Shown here: piece by piece, positions 28,101 through 39,974 of the stretch
Layout of the letters: the number at the start of each line of letters is the position of its first letter
Numbering within the stretch: the stretch's first letter is position 1
The notes under the pieces: model-generated
Seen by the model: the letters and a program-made list of their open reading frames with translations, nothing else
Database searches by the model: none
What the model was told of the DNA's origin: nothing
NCBI GenBank assembly: GCA_028554795.2
Contig: CM068831.1
Span: 32,910,644 to 32,974,643 of the forward strand
DNA from: Sinohyriopsis cumingii
Taxonomy: Eukaryota; Mollusca; Bivalvia; Unionida; Unionidae
Length of the DNA stretch: 64,000 bases
Direction: 5' to 3'
Made by a program: the position numbers and the translations under genes

Positions 28101-28762
28101 CATCAATTTTTTCAGCCGAAATCAGAGAAATAGACCTTGCTCTGCATTAAAAAATGGGACAGACCTATTTTAAATAGCATCATCTTCTCAGACTCCCTAT
28201 CAGTACTTCAGTCACTACACAATAGAAAACTGGAGATTCCATTGTTGACCAATGTTCTCGTCAAAAATACTAAGCTGAGTACCTCCCACAATATCGTATA
28301 CTGCTGTTTACCTCGCCATGATGGTATTTCAGGTTATGAAAAAGCAGATCGCGTTACTAAAATGGTCCTATCTCAAGAGCCAACTGATTTTAAAGTACCG
28401 TATACTGATTTTAAACCTAGTATTAAAGAGACTTTACTTGAGAAGTGGCAGGTATCTTGCAATGATGCAGTGAATAATGAACTTCACGAAATCAAGCCAA
28501 CCCTAGGAGAATAGGCTCCTTCCTACAGAACCATGGGTAGGGAGGAGGTAGTCGTTGCAAGAATTCGAATTGGTCATCCTTATATAACCCACTCGCACAT
28601 ACTAAAAGGCGAAGACACTCCCGAGTGCATTTCTTGCAATGAACCAGTCACTGTTAAGCACGTTATATTTCGACTACAACCTACGCGCGATCAGTATTAC
28701 AATGTACATGACTTGATTCGACTTTTTGACACAATAAATATCGCTTGTACAATCAATCAATC
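25130..28762 (+). mobile_element. I/Nimb-like LINE relic, copy 2 (internally deleted)
   Basis: It starts with the family 5' sequence (CCCTGCGGGTCGGGG, CATGTCGTAAGAGGCGGC) and ends at a CAATCAATCAATCA tail. Most of ORF1 and the endonuclease N-terminus are missing: the sequence passes from the ORF1 start directly into the endonuclease segment near 25853. The 3' UTR is almost wholly deleted just before the tail. RT and RNase H regions survive in fragments. Same orientation as the host gene. Confidence 0.85.
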
Positions 28763-28790
28763 AAGCAACCTCTCTGTATTTTGTCTTGAC
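25853..28790 (+). pseudogene. LINE ORF2 (endonuclease C-part, RT, RNase H), broken
   Basis: Endonuclease remains include LDYEWKVADDLHSSDHF (25988-26224). RT remains: VPRPGKDSADPNIYRHIALT (26854 on), motif A region VFFDLEKALNTTW and GVPQGSIL (27084-27395). The YxDD box is lost. Downstream are RT thumb-like sequence (27517-28050), an RNase H start LYTDGSNDEE in another frame near 28010, FSDSLSVLQSL (28137-28514) and a terminal Cys/His segment CISCNEPVTVKH (28533-28793). Several frameshifts and stops are present. Confidence 0.85.
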
Positions 28791-29210
28791 TAAGATTAAC
28801 CATCGTGGGTAGTGCGGATGCATACAAAACGTCTTGTCTGCCTTCGGTGCCACTGCTATTAGTGACTCACGGGCTTCATAAAATGTGGCCTTGATCTCAT
28901 GTGGGTTAGTCATATTGAGAGAATCTGCCCTAAAGATAGCTGCTCTCTCATTTGCATTAATCTGTCATTCTTGTACTTTGTACAATCTGTGAGTTTGCTG
29001 AGCAGCAGTAATTTGATGGCAAAGTGTAGGTGACTGATAAACCTCCAAAATATAATTTTCCGTCAAGACATGTTTTAATCAGAGCTGCTATCTAGATCTT
29101 AAAGATGGCAAGTTCCTTTCTTCCCAACGTGATTTGGTTGTCGTCTGGTCTATCTGTTGATGCAGTGACTTTTACAATACACACATTTCAAGCACCAACG
29201 TTTGGCAGGG
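28790..29210 (-). pseudogene. RTE-like LINE endonuclease fragment
   Basis: On the minus strand, fragmentary frames follow the order of an RTE-type AP endonuclease. A degraded start lies near 29200. Next come FAIKLLLLSKLTD (about 29000), DRLMQM, and then TNPHEIKATFYEARESLIAV with PKADK near 28830-28915. In the family FYE..L..AVPKADK precedes LGDFNAR, which is destroyed here. Frames shift repeatedly, so this is a dead fragment. It abuts the 3' end of LINE copy 2 but runs the other way. Confidence 0.5.
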
Positions 29211-31140
29211 TATTTTAAGAGCGCCTTTTGTAGCACCTCGCTTGTCTTACGGATGTCATTATCTGTGATTCTAAATCAGACTGCTCAGTCAACTGACGGA
29301 AGTAAAATTTTAGTGCTGCTTCCTTCCAGCGAAAAGCGATCCTGTATCTAGATCCTCGTGAGTAACGCTCTACAGATGCAGCTTACAGTGTATGCACACA
29401 TGCTACTTATTCGCTCGCCCATCGCCACAGAACGGGAAGCCCAGGACTTGTAAGCACTTAAATATCTTTGTCAAATAAATAAATGGCTAATAAAGAGCAG
29501 ATCACACTGACTGGGTTTGATATTTTTCCAAAGAGATTTTGGAATTATTGCATCAAGTAGTAATATACTTAAAACGTCCTACTTGGTAACAGGACAGAAC
29601 TTGCTGACATGCCGAAACATTAACAGTGCTGTGTTCATTTTCATTTGAGTCAAAACCAAATGTTCAGCGTTCACGACGATAAACACAATATATTTCGGTG
29701 CAACTGGCACTCGTTCGGAATATTAGAATCAAGATACAGTATCATTAATAACTACACAGGATTCACTGATCCACATTCAGTGGCCTTAAGGTACAACATA
29801 GTATAAATGAACATATTTTGCAGTAACATCTAGGACCTTGAAGAACAATAATGTATGCCAGTGTATCAAAGTATGAAACAAACGTTTCCATAAAGCATTC
29901 CTTTGAAAAATCTGTTATGAAGTAAGTTTGGAATGATTAAGCGATCATCAGTGAAAACCGCCATATGAAAGGCTCTATTTATAAAGAAATGTACATACTT
30001 ATCATTTTTGTACACATGTAGTTCATTATCCATCGAAATTACTCTTCCTTCCGTTAATAGTTCTTTTAATATGCTAATGTTTAGAGATAAACAACAACAA
30101 TGTATTTTTTTACCGATGCATTTACTCATGTCTTGATTTTTTCTGAGTGAGTTTGAAGAACCAGCAAGCTAGAAATTTCATAATCTGCAACAATCGGGAC
30201 GAAAGTGTGCATAATATTGAATGAGATCTAAACATGAAAATTTACTTTACAAGAATTTAATTAACAGTTGGCCGATACTTCCTTAAAAACACCTAAATGA
30301 TATGTAGTTTCTATCTTGTTTTCGATTTCAGACTTCAATAAAATTCTTAAGCAGTTCCTTTAAATTCATATATATGCCTTGTATTATAATTCAGCATAGG
30401 ATTATAGGTTTTTGGGGACTATTGTTTTTTGTGCCTGAACCCTTATGTTTATACAGGCAGACTGCTCCTCCTGAACTTGACTTAAAGCAGCTAAATGCAC
30501 CATTCAAATGTATTACTAATGTATGTCTGTTGCTGATTGTTATTGAACCAAGCGTCCCAATACAATAAACTACGATTCTAAAAGAACAACAAGAAACAAA
30601 AAACAATTGAATTGAATAACTTTGTAAAGAACACGCTCTCTATTTTCTCGCAAAGTGCAAACATTGCATTATAAGAAATATGGTTGGATACAATACAATA
30701 TATAAGAGATGAATGAATGAAGTGGTATTTATCTTCATTCGGCTTGTATGTTTGCACTCAATATCATACCTTTATCGCACTAGACAGCAACTCGAGTAAT
30801 GGCACTGTAAAACATTCTGACATAGTTATATGTACATTTGGTAGAATTTTTATATACTGTACCTTTTGTATGTAATTGTTCATGCACAAAACTGTACTCA
30901 AATACACCCTCAACTTATCTATTTCGTACTCGCAGAGACAGCGAACTTAAAGCTGCAGTTCTAAAGAATTATTCTATAGGTATCCGTTCATCACAAGGGA
31001 TTAGAACTCTATATGCTATTCTGATTTTGTTTTGCAAAACTAAGCATACAAAACCTCATGAAGAAAAGTTTCACAATTGTTGTCTATGAAATCACCAATA
31101 AACAGGACAGGAAATAGAATAATCAAGCGTGATAGATTTG
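29211..31140. other. Intronic sequence, nothing firm
   Basis: Short frames on both strands (29866-30129 minus, 30374-30568 plus, 30838-31089 plus) show no domain motifs and no module-type splice signals. Confidence 0.35.
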
Positions 31141-31213
31141 AATATATATATATATACATATATATACAGATATATATACATATATATATACATATATATA
31201 CATATATATATAC

Positions 31214-31281
<68 letters not shown>
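31141..31281. repeat. (TA)n/(TACA)n microsatellite
   Basis: About 140 bp of TA with periodic C substitutions in the first half and pure TA in the second. It lies 180 bp before an exon. Confidence 0.95.
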
Positions 31282-31286
<5 letters not shown>

Positions 31287-31460
31287 TCTCTCACGGGTTT
31301 CAGACCATTTTGCATTCAGTCTCTTGCAAAGAAATTTGCTGCAGCAACAATTGAAACCTGATATGTATCAATGACACGCTTTAAGACGCTTTCGTTATTT
31401 CAAGTAACCATAGCTGTCAACGATTCAATGTTCACGTGTAAGCTTCGATCATATTTCCAG

Positions 31461-31644
31461 AAATGTGCAGCTTTTGGATCAAAAAGAGCTCTACTGAACG
31501 GCAGTGTTATTGAGGAGATTAAACAGAAGGATAATTTTGCCGTAGTTCCTGACGAGCAATGGGATGATTATAACAAAGACTCGTTACTGTGTGCTGAATG
31601 TTGCACTAATGATTTATGTAATGCTCAAGGATGTGGTGAAGCAG
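31461..31644 (+). CDS. Ly6-like module 1, exon c
   Basis: Acceptor CATATTTCCAG and donor GTAAGG bound 184 nt entering in phase 0 and leaving in phase 1. It supplies cysteines 7-12, with the family-defining end LLCAECCTNDLCNAQGC (C-x2-C-C-x4-C-x4-C); the CC-x4-CN part is the hallmark of the Ly6/uPAR fold. Between Cys7 and Cys8 is a 41-residue loop, 13 longer than in module 2, holding a possible N-glycosylation site (NGS). The upstream part of this open frame (31371-31460) is intron. Reading through the donor would end at a stop 26 nt later. Confidence 0.88.
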
Positions 31645-31867
31645 GTAAGGACCATTTTGTGCAATCATGATAAAATAAGTTTAGTGGAAGTGTCAAGTCC
31701 TGAACATCGTTAGTTAATTGGATGATTGTATTATCTAAGAAGTACTCAAGACCTACAACGTAATATTGGCGGTACGGTAAAATAGGTCTAACAATAAAAC
31801 TAACGATATACTGACGATTCATAGTTTTGAATATGCTTTCTTATATTCTGATATTTGAGATACAAAT

Positions 31868-32005
31868 GACGGATATCACTTTCCGCTTTGTATGATGTGT
31901 ATTAGTAACTTCTATATTGATCTCTATATATCTCGATCTCTTTCAGAAGAATTTAAATGACCCCGTATGAGACGAAAGTTAATTATTTGGTCGTCCTTGT
32001 ATCTG
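31868..32005 (+). repeat. Dispersed repeat related to the 50.5-51.2 kb cluster
   Basis: GGATATCACTTTCCG and the pattern GATCTCTTTCAGAAGAAT...AATTATTTGGTCGTC match, with divergence, sequence at 50867-50900 and 51075-51150. Family not recognised. Confidence 0.4.
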
Positions 32006-32163
32006 CTTATCAGGAATAGATATGTAAATATATGCATCGCGTGGGAATGGTGTAATCATTCGATTATTTCATTCAGTTAATTTAAATACACGGTCTTTGC
32101 GAGGTGATGAAGATTTTAACATTTGCTGGCACAGTTGTTTCCCTTACACATATTAGCATTTGT

Positions 32164-32176
32164 AATTATGGATGGT
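32164..32176 (+). repeat. Target-site duplication, left copy
   Basis: AATTATGGATGGT sits immediately before the 5' end of LINE copy 3 and is repeated exactly at 37473-37485 after its tail. Confidence 0.85.
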
Positions 32177-32642
32177 TCCCCGTGCGGGTCCGGGGTTATA
32201 GAATTGGCCCCATGTGCCTCACTACGTGTCGTAAGAGGCGGCTAAGTAGAGGCAACCAGTTTGCCCTGGGATGCTTCCGGTGTCGGGGGAGGAAAGGCTC
32301 CCGGTAGTTGAGCAGAGGATTCTCCTATGCAGTACACTACTTTGGCCTTAGATGGGTGGGCGGGTTGGGCCCGTTCTTGACCAATCGGCTTGTCACCACC
32401 AGCCATAGGACGTCTTGTTTTGGTCACTCACCTTCTTTATCTTTCCCCTTGTATCTCTCTTGATACCACCGTTACCCCTGCTATCTAACCCTTTATTTTT
32501 CCTTCGTCCTACTCTCAAAAGACTTCCTAGATTGCGATGGCTTAATCGGGAGGTATCTTTACTTGCCGAGTATACCATCTATAATCCCTGGCACTCGAAA
32601 AGTGTCCCTTTGTTGGACTCCGTGGCGGGTGGGTGAACATGG

Positions 32643-34180
32643 TTGATGAATATAGAACACGACGTAATGGAAAACAAAAGCAAAAATCAACTGAAACGTT
32701 CTAAATCCTTAACGGACTCAGATGAAGTACCGTGTAGCTTGGAATCATTCCCACGCTTCATGGTTGTTCATTCAAAAGATCCTACAAAATCAAAATCTGC
32801 GCTATCACCATTTATATTCGAAAAGACTATACTTGTCCTAGTTGGCACTCGTAAAAGCGTAAAAACTCAAATCGGGTAGCTTGCTCGTTGTATGTGAGCG
32901 CAAGGTGCAGACCGAGAACATCAGGAAAATTCAGACTTTGTATGAAGTTCCGGTTACTACTTTCGCTCATTCGACTCTCAACTCTTCCATATGCGTTATT
33001 CGCTACCGAGACCTTGCAACGGACAGCGACACTGACATCATCGAGAGAGTGAGGAATCAAGGTGTTACTGCAATTTGCAGAATTCGTATCAAACGGGGCA
33101 CATAATTGCAGGACACAAACACCATCATACTTACCTTTAACACACCAACACTACCTAACGTAGGAAAATTCAGCTTTTTCAGGTTAAAGTTTAAGTGTAT
33201 ATTCCAAATCCTCTACTTTGTTTCAAGTGTCAGTAGTAGGGTCACCACGATGAGTGATGCTCCAGAAGACTTGTGTGCGGCCAAAGCTGAGAAAACAGAC
33301 ATCGAGAAGGAGACTGCGTCGCAAACCACCAATGTGCAAATTGTGGCAAAGGTCATCATGCCAGTTCAAACGACTGCTAGACCTGGAAATTAGAGAAGGA
33401 GATCCAGAGGGTAAAATATACGTTACACAATCCCTTTCCAGAGGCCAAAAAGATGCTCGAATCTAAAACCCAACTACATGGCCAAAAATTCTCAAATGTT
33501 GTAAAAACCAGTCCAAATACAACCAAGGATGGACAAACTCAAACTGATCTACCAGATTCAACAGCAGCTATTAGCATTCCACACTCCAAGCCACAACAAA
33601 TCACAAACGTTCCTTGGATGCGGGAGGTCGTGGGTTCGATCCCCTGTCGAGTCATACCAAAGACCAACAAAAATGGAACTAATAGCTGCCTTGCATGGAG
33701 CTCAGCATTAAGAGGTTAAGTGTTATGATGGGTCGACCTGGTGGCATGATAATGTGACTGGGTCGGACATCATGATACATGTCTTCAGCATCAATCCCCA
33801 GTGCTAGACATCACTATAACTGTCACACTGCAGACATCGTAGCGATATGACTGAAAAATCGTTAAAGCTACGTAAAAAATCCAAATCACGCACACACTCA
33901 CAATCTCCACACATACAAATTTCAACAACCCCCCCATATCTAAGTCTCCATACAAACAAAAACAACAACAAAACAGGCAGAGAAAGGGGTCTGACGACCC
34001 CATTAAGCTACACAATAGGTTTGGCGACTTTGGGGACATGGATGCTGAAGAAACTGCTCCATGTTCGCAGGGCAGCTCAAGACGTGCAAACAAAACATTT
34101 AACTGGATACTTCCTCCAGAAAAATAACCACATTCAGTGCCACCGCGAAAGGATTAACTTAGCTACCTTATCTCTACTTT
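32643..34180 (+). pseudogene. LINE ORF1, broken and split by a SINE
   Basis: ORF1 begins near 32643 with DSDEVPCSLESFPRFMVVHS (32643-32879), aligning with copy 1. It continues in other frames with VPVTTFAHSTLNSSICVIRY (32881-33105). The zinc-knuckle part is mostly degraded. A SINE interrupts it at 33614-33900, after which SDDPIKL.NRFGD.GDMDAEE is recognisable, matching copy 1. Confidence 0.8.
33614..33900 (+). mobile_element. tRNA-derived SINE nested in LINE copy 3
   Basis: It starts within the tRNA-like part (GTCGTGGGTTCGATCCC, a B box). It then shares CGAGTCATACCAAAGACC, TAGCTGCCTTG, AATGTGACTGGGT and GACTGAAAAATCGTTAAAGC with the copies at 44150 and 58380. The end is AC-rich. It lacks the A box, so it was 5' truncated. 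It must be younger than the LINE it interrupts. Confidence 0.8.
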
Positions 34181-34189
34181 AAACTTATA

Positions 34190-37140
34190 ATGAAGAACAA
34201 GATCATAGAATGGACCTGTGGAGAACTTAAATCCAATTACAATGATATTCTTCCGCTCCTTAATGAACATCATCCTGCAGTACTATGCCTGCAGGAAACT
34301 TTCTTGAAAGATACGGAGAACATAACACTTAAAATCTACTCTGTTTTTAATAACTACTTTAAAAATGGTGACATATCCTCTGGAGGAGTTACTGTATGTT
34401 TGAACAATAGTGCTCCTCACAATGTCATCCCTTTAAAAACAAATGTACAAGCTATTGCTGTAAATGTCACTCTACACAGAGTGATTACGTTTGGTCCTAT
34501 TTACATACCACTAAACACCAACCTAGTACCAAATGAATTAGACAGTCTTGTTCAACAACTTTCCGTGCCCTTTGTGTTACTCGGAGATATTAATGCCCAT
34601 ACCATTTTATGGGGATTAAATCACGTCAGTGACAGGGGACACAAAGTAGAACACTTCAGCTCTAGACACAATTTGTGTCTATTTAACACCAAATCACCGA
34701 TTTATTTACACCCAGGAACGGCTATCGATCTGACAAGTTGTTATCCGTCGTTGCTTTTGGATTATGAATGAAAGGTCGCTGATGACCTTCATATCAGTGA
34801 TCACTTTCCAATCTACCTTGAAAATATCAACTCTACTATTGGTGACTCAAATCCACAATGGAATGTGAAGAAGCCCGACTGGGCTAAGTTTGAACCATTC
34901 TGTAAAGCTAGGCTGAATGTGGATACAGTCTTCAACATTTGTTACCTATTCAGCATTTTAGTTCAGTTTGAATAGAGATTGTAGAAGCATTCATTCCGAA
35001 ATCCTCACCGAACTGTAAAAGAACCCCAAAACCTTACTCACTAAGGAATATAAGGAAGCCATTAGACAACGCCGAGAAGCATTGAACAAAATGTAACACT
35101 CATCCGAACCCAGAATATTTAAGTAAATACCGTATTCTCCGGGCCAAATCTCGCCGCACAATCAACGAATGTAAACCAGCATCATGGAAGAAATATGTTT
35201 CTTCTTTAAACTCCTGTTCCTCTATTAAGAAAGTTTGGGACATTATCCGCAAAATAAACGGAAAGTCAAAACTCAATTCTCTCCGACATCTGAAGATAAA
35301 TAATAACACTTTTAGTTCAAAACGTGACGGAGCAAATATTCCTGCCGACAGTTTCTCTAAACATTCCTCATCATCTAATTATTCAGCAGCCTTCCAAAGA
35401 TTTTTTTTTAAAAAACGTCACGTTTAAAATTCATGTACAACACCTCGGATTTGCACGAGGAAGAGATAGGTGTGCCCCAGGGCAGTATCCTATCTGTGAC
35501 GCTTTTCAACATCAAAATCAATAGCAGCACCAAGTGTTTGGCTTCAGGTGCGGATTGCTCGTTATACGTTGATGATTTTCTTATACGATATCGACAAAGC
35601 ACATGCATTCAATTGAAAGACAACTGCATGACAATATTTTAAGATTAACAATTGAGTTTCGAATTAGCGGAGTAAAAACCGAATGTATGCATTTTTGTAA
35701 GTTACAAAGACATCATGATGAACCTAAACGCACGCTGGACGGAATACATATTCCAGTTGTTGAGGTATTATCTTCAACGGAAAACTGACTTTTATTCCAC
35801 ACATAAAGAAATTGACAGCTAAATGCTTGAAATCTCTAGATCGATTCAACGTAGTAGCGCACACTGACCGGGGGGGGGGGGGGGGGGGCTGATGATCTTC
35901 AATTTATAAAGAACGTTTGTTCGCTTCAAACTGGACCAGGGTTGCATTGTTTATGGTTCAGTTAGGAAGCCATATTTGAAGATGCTTGATCCAATTCATC
36001 ATCAAGAAATATGACTCGCTCTGGGAGCATTTAAGACATCCTCGTGTGAAAGTCTCCTTGCTGAAGCGAAAGCACCACCTTTATCACATCGTTGAGAAAT
36101 GCATTCCGCACAGTATTTTCTCAAGGTAAGATCAAAACATCTGAACTCTGCTGTTTCAGCTGTGTTTCAACCAAAATACAAAATCTTGTATGAAAATAAA
36201 CCACACGCAATACCTTCCTTTGGAATTAGAATAGCATCCAGCCTTGACAGTACAAAAATTGATCTTTCTAAAATTCAGAAATCGTCCGTTCCCGACACAC
36301 CGCCCTGACTATTTAAACAACCAAAAGTAATTTTTTCGCTACACGATGAAAAAAAAATCCGAGACAAACCCTTCCATCTTCTACAACTCTCATCATGAAG
36401 TCCTCGCCGAATCTAAAAACTACACCAGAATTTATACTGATGGATCAAAAGACTTGGAAAAGGCTGCCGAGACTTTCGTTAGTGGAAATCGCACGACACG
36501 TGTTCGCTTACCAAATGGCACATCAATATTGTTCGGCCTTAATCAGAGCAATAGATCTTTCTCTGCAATATATCGAAGACAAACCTTTTTTAAACTACAT
36601 CCTCTTTTCTGACTCCCTATCTGTACTTCAGCCATTACACAATATAAAATTGGAGAACCCTTTGTTGACCAATGTTCTCGTCAAAAATACTAAGCTGAAT
36701 ATCTCCCACAATATTGTATACTGTTGGTTACCTAGCCATGTTGGTACTAAAGGTAATAAAAAAGCAGATCTCGCTGCTGCAGATCTCGCTGCTAAAATGG
36801 CCCTTACTCAAGAACCGTCTGATTTTAAAATACCGTATGCTGATTGTAAACCTAGCATCAAAGAGAATGAAGCAGTGAATAATAAACTTCACGCCATCAA
36901 GACAACTCTAGGAGAATGGACTCCTTCCTAGAGAACCATGCGTAGGGAGGAGGTAGTCATTGCAAGGATTCGAACTGGTCATACATATATAACCCACTCC
37001 CACATACTAAAAGGTAAACACCCACCAGAGTTCGTTTCTTGCAATGAACCATTCACTGTTAAGCACTTTTTGATGGAGTGCAACCTACTAAAATGTTCAT
37101 TACATGAAGGAACTGTTTGATACAAAAAACATCACTTGTA
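34190..37140 (+). pseudogene. LINE ORF2 (endonuclease, RT with YVDD, RNase H), broken
   Basis: The start at 34190 opens a 193-codon endonuclease frame with LCLQETFLKD and VLLGDINAHTILWG, stopping at 34769. RT is partly deleted near 35400. What remains includes GVPQGSIL and LYVDDFLIRYR (35433-35642), so the catalytic YxDD survives in an otherwise broken frame. RNase H is recognisable as RIYTDGSKDLEKA (36346 on), LFSDSLSVLQPL and WLPSHVGTKGNKKADLAA (36395-36931), followed by the terminal FVSCNEPFTVKH segment. A G19 run at 35870 disrupts the thumb region. Confidence 0.88.
35870..35888 (+). repeat. Poly-G tract (G19)
   Basis: A run of 19 G in the LINE RT thumb region. At the same place copy 2 has only GGGG (ACTGACTGGGGTGCTGA), so the run is an expansion of a G4 or an assembly artefact. 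Confidence 0.95.
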
Positions 37141-37472
37141 TTGTGAAATTCCTGAATGAAGTAAACATGTATCCTAAGCTTTAACGTATATGCCATCACC
37201 TAGAGCAGTTTTATATAATGTATTTACCGTCCCTTTTTTGCTCAATACCATTTCATCTGACTTTATTAACACACACAATTTCCATCCCCCGTTGATCGGG
37301 AAGCTTTTTTTCACCGTTAACCATCTTATCGTTTTACTTTCAACTATTTAGTTTTTATATCGCTGGTCGATATAACACTTTTTTATAATTTTTCAAAGAT
37401 TACACAGATAGCATTTTGTATGGCGCTAAATAGCCTAATAGTGCTGATGCGCTGTTAAAAATACAATCAATC

Positions 37473-37485
37473 AATTATGGATGGT
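37473..37485 (+). repeat. Target-site duplication, right copy
   Basis: AATTATGGATGGT directly after the CAAT tail of LINE copy 3, identical to 32164-32176. Confidence 0.85.
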
Positions 37486-39874
37486 CGCTTGTGAAGAGAC
37501 GGAGTATTTAATCTGAAGAATAAAGATAGTGATACTGTTACATAATTGGTGATTTACCTAATATAAAAGCACGAAACCCTGCACTGACTTAAGTGGGACG
37601 TGCATCCAGGGATTCAGGGAAAATCGTTGTTTTAAATGTCATTACATAAAAATGTCTTATTAAAGCAATCACGTCAATAAATATCCTTGAAATAATAGCA
37701 ATTGAAGTTTGTACATTTTATTAACAATTAAAACTGGTTAAAGATAACATAGATCTCTTATCACACGCTTCGAACAATGTATGCTGAAGAGTAAATCTAT
37801 TCTTCTATAACAATTTTATTTTTAGCTCAATTTCAGCTTTATATGCATTTTGAAAGTATCTTAAAATTATTTTAACATTTTGTGATAGTTTCTATTTTGT
37901 GAAAGAAATATTACACATAATTAAATATAATTTATAGTAGGCGACGGTAGACGCAGAAATTGTCTGTACTGATCCGCCATTTTTGGCAAGTTATTTTGTA
38001 TAATTGTCTGTAAGACGCTGTGAGTAAAATTGATGCAATGTTGTACACTAGCTTGTACGCTTTGGGTCAATATTCACAAACATCTTCACAATCGAGATCA
38101 TAATAGCAGACATTTGTGTGCATAATGCCTTGCAAAACAGTGCCTAGCGAGAATTGCATATCTCCACATGCACAAAGTAGCCAGTGTTCTGCCAGCACTA
38201 TGTATAGTTAACAGTTTTAATTTGCTGAAGTAATTGTTCTTAATAAAATGAACAGGTATGCCTGATAGACGGTGTTCAAAATGTTTTACCTCTGTTGACA
38301 GTGTTGAAATTTACCTTATCTTGTTTAGAATGAAAGTATTTCCGACCGAATCGCATGGAGTATTGAAATGATCAAGACTATGAGCTGCCGGATAAATTCG
38401 TAGTACATTTATATGTAATTAATAAGACAGTGAATTTAAAGCTTGGCGTATGTTAGACCTGTGTGCCGCACATCAAATATATGATATGATGTCGACCGAG
38501 GACTTTTTTAAGAGTTTCGAATATTTTCTTGCAACATTTGTATTCCTTTAAACTTCTAAGTAAACATAGGCAAACATAGCATTGTATAAAATAATCATCT
38601 TCGACTGTGCATCTTACGGACACATATATCTGTTGTGACGCGAAATAGCTAATTGTTAGTGGGCTAATGTGTCGGCGAAGAATAACAATTTCGCCAGTGA
38701 ACAAATGACTCTCTGTAAAATCCATGCACTCTTAGAGTACTCTCTGAAATTTTTTTAAACCAGATCTGGACAACGTTTAATGGTGTAATTCCCTGACATA
38801 TTCTACAATACTGAGTTTGTTTTATCCCTGTAAAGATGGTCGCGAATCCATGGAAAATGATCCATGTTATGGAAGTGATATGAATTGGAAGTATTACCAC
38901 TGACCAACTATTAAAAAAGCAACCACAGAACGTTAGAATCAGACTGCTGATAAAGCATGAATTTACTTTCTTGAACCCGAATCAACAGAAACAAATAAAG
39001 TTCATATCGAAGAAATTAAGCAGAGACTACAAATTGATCGAAGGAGTTGGAGTGTAAAGAGAACTGTATACACATTAGTTTTGAATGCAAATGTTCTTGT
39101 ACTCAGACTCCGTCAAGGCAGATGGACTTAAGCAGTTGTCTTAAGTTCTGGAACACTATATGACCACCCGTCTAAGTAATGGTACTGATGCCACTACTTC
39201 CATACAACCCTGATCTAACAAAACGTTAATTTTTGGATGAATCATTTTTACAAAGATGTGCTGTGAGGCAGATGATTTGAAAATTGTCAAGCGAATGGGA
39301 GTGTACCTTTCGTATGTATGAATAACATACCAAAACGTGATTTCCACATGGCATTTTATAACTGAATAAGCTGACTCAGAACGTGTATTGAGGTGTATGG
39401 GGAGTGCCTTCTGTGGATACACCGACATTATGGTTGCTACTAAAGAACTTTGTTGTACACTCACCAATATACAGAACTTTTAAATACTCCTCGCAGGTTA
39501 TGCATAATTTTCATATTCAAGGAATCGGCGTGTACAGTCTTTTTGTTGCTGTAGTTTAAATTGTGATTTAACTTTATTTTCATTGGTCAGAAACATAGCG
39601 AACCTGCAATTACATTTTCACCATATGCAAGTTAAAACTACCATAATACGGAGATAAGACCGAGTACTATTTCGTTATCTGCTGGAAGTCAGTATAGAAT
39701 GCATATGTCGCTGTGAGGTAACCTTACTGAATAGTTTGGTCTGTTTATTAGATACGTATTTATATTTTTAAATCCGAGGACCGTTCCTTAAGATATTCAT
39801 ATAACCTTGTAGATTTGTTTCCAATCCTACATTAATGGTGGAATAAATTCTACCGATACAGATTCCTAAGTAAC
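37486..39874. other. Intronic sequence, unexplained minus frames
   Basis: Three minus-strand frames (38453-38725, 38664-38900, 39156-39467) are longer than expected by chance in AT-rich DNA but carry no motif I recognise. They overlap in different registers, which fits a decayed element better than a gene. Confidence 0.3.
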
Positions 39875-39974
39875 GAGAGCTCCAATTTATAGCTAAATTG
39901 CTCTTTGGTTTGTCGTTTTGCGTTGAGAGCTCCAATTTATAGCTAAATTGCTCTTTGGTTTGTCGTTTTGCGTT
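39875..39974 (+). repeat. Perfect 50 bp tandem duplication
   Basis: The 50 bp starting GAGAGCTCCAATTTATAGCT at 39875 is repeated without a single difference from 39925 to 39974. It lies 248 bp upstream of module 2 exon a. Confidence 0.97.

Larger units (their letters stand above)
32177..37472 (+). mobile_element. I/Nimb-like LINE, copy 3, near full length with target-site duplication
   Basis: About 5.3 kb from a 5' UTR starting TCCCCGTGCGGGTC to a CAATCAATC tail, flanked by an exact 13 bp duplication, so both real ends are visible. It contains the family 5' UTR, broken ORF1, broken ORF2 with YVDD and RNase H remains, and a 3' UTR with CCGTTGATCGGGAAGCTTTT. A SINE is nested at 33614-33900 and part of RT is deleted near 35400. 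It lies in the intron between the two Ly6-like modules, same strand as the gene. The I/Nimb assignment rests on CCHC ORF1 plus EN-RT-RNase H ORF2. Confidence 0.9.

Noticed and set aside
31040-31361. 91- and 94-codon frames on opposite strands
   Set aside because: Mostly TA/TACA microsatellite translation. The real exon starts 100 bp downstream in another context.
38453-38900. Overlapping minus frames as a small gene
   Set aside because: Two registers overlap, no motif is recognised and no start or splice signals are convincing. Kept only as an unexplained intronic stretch.
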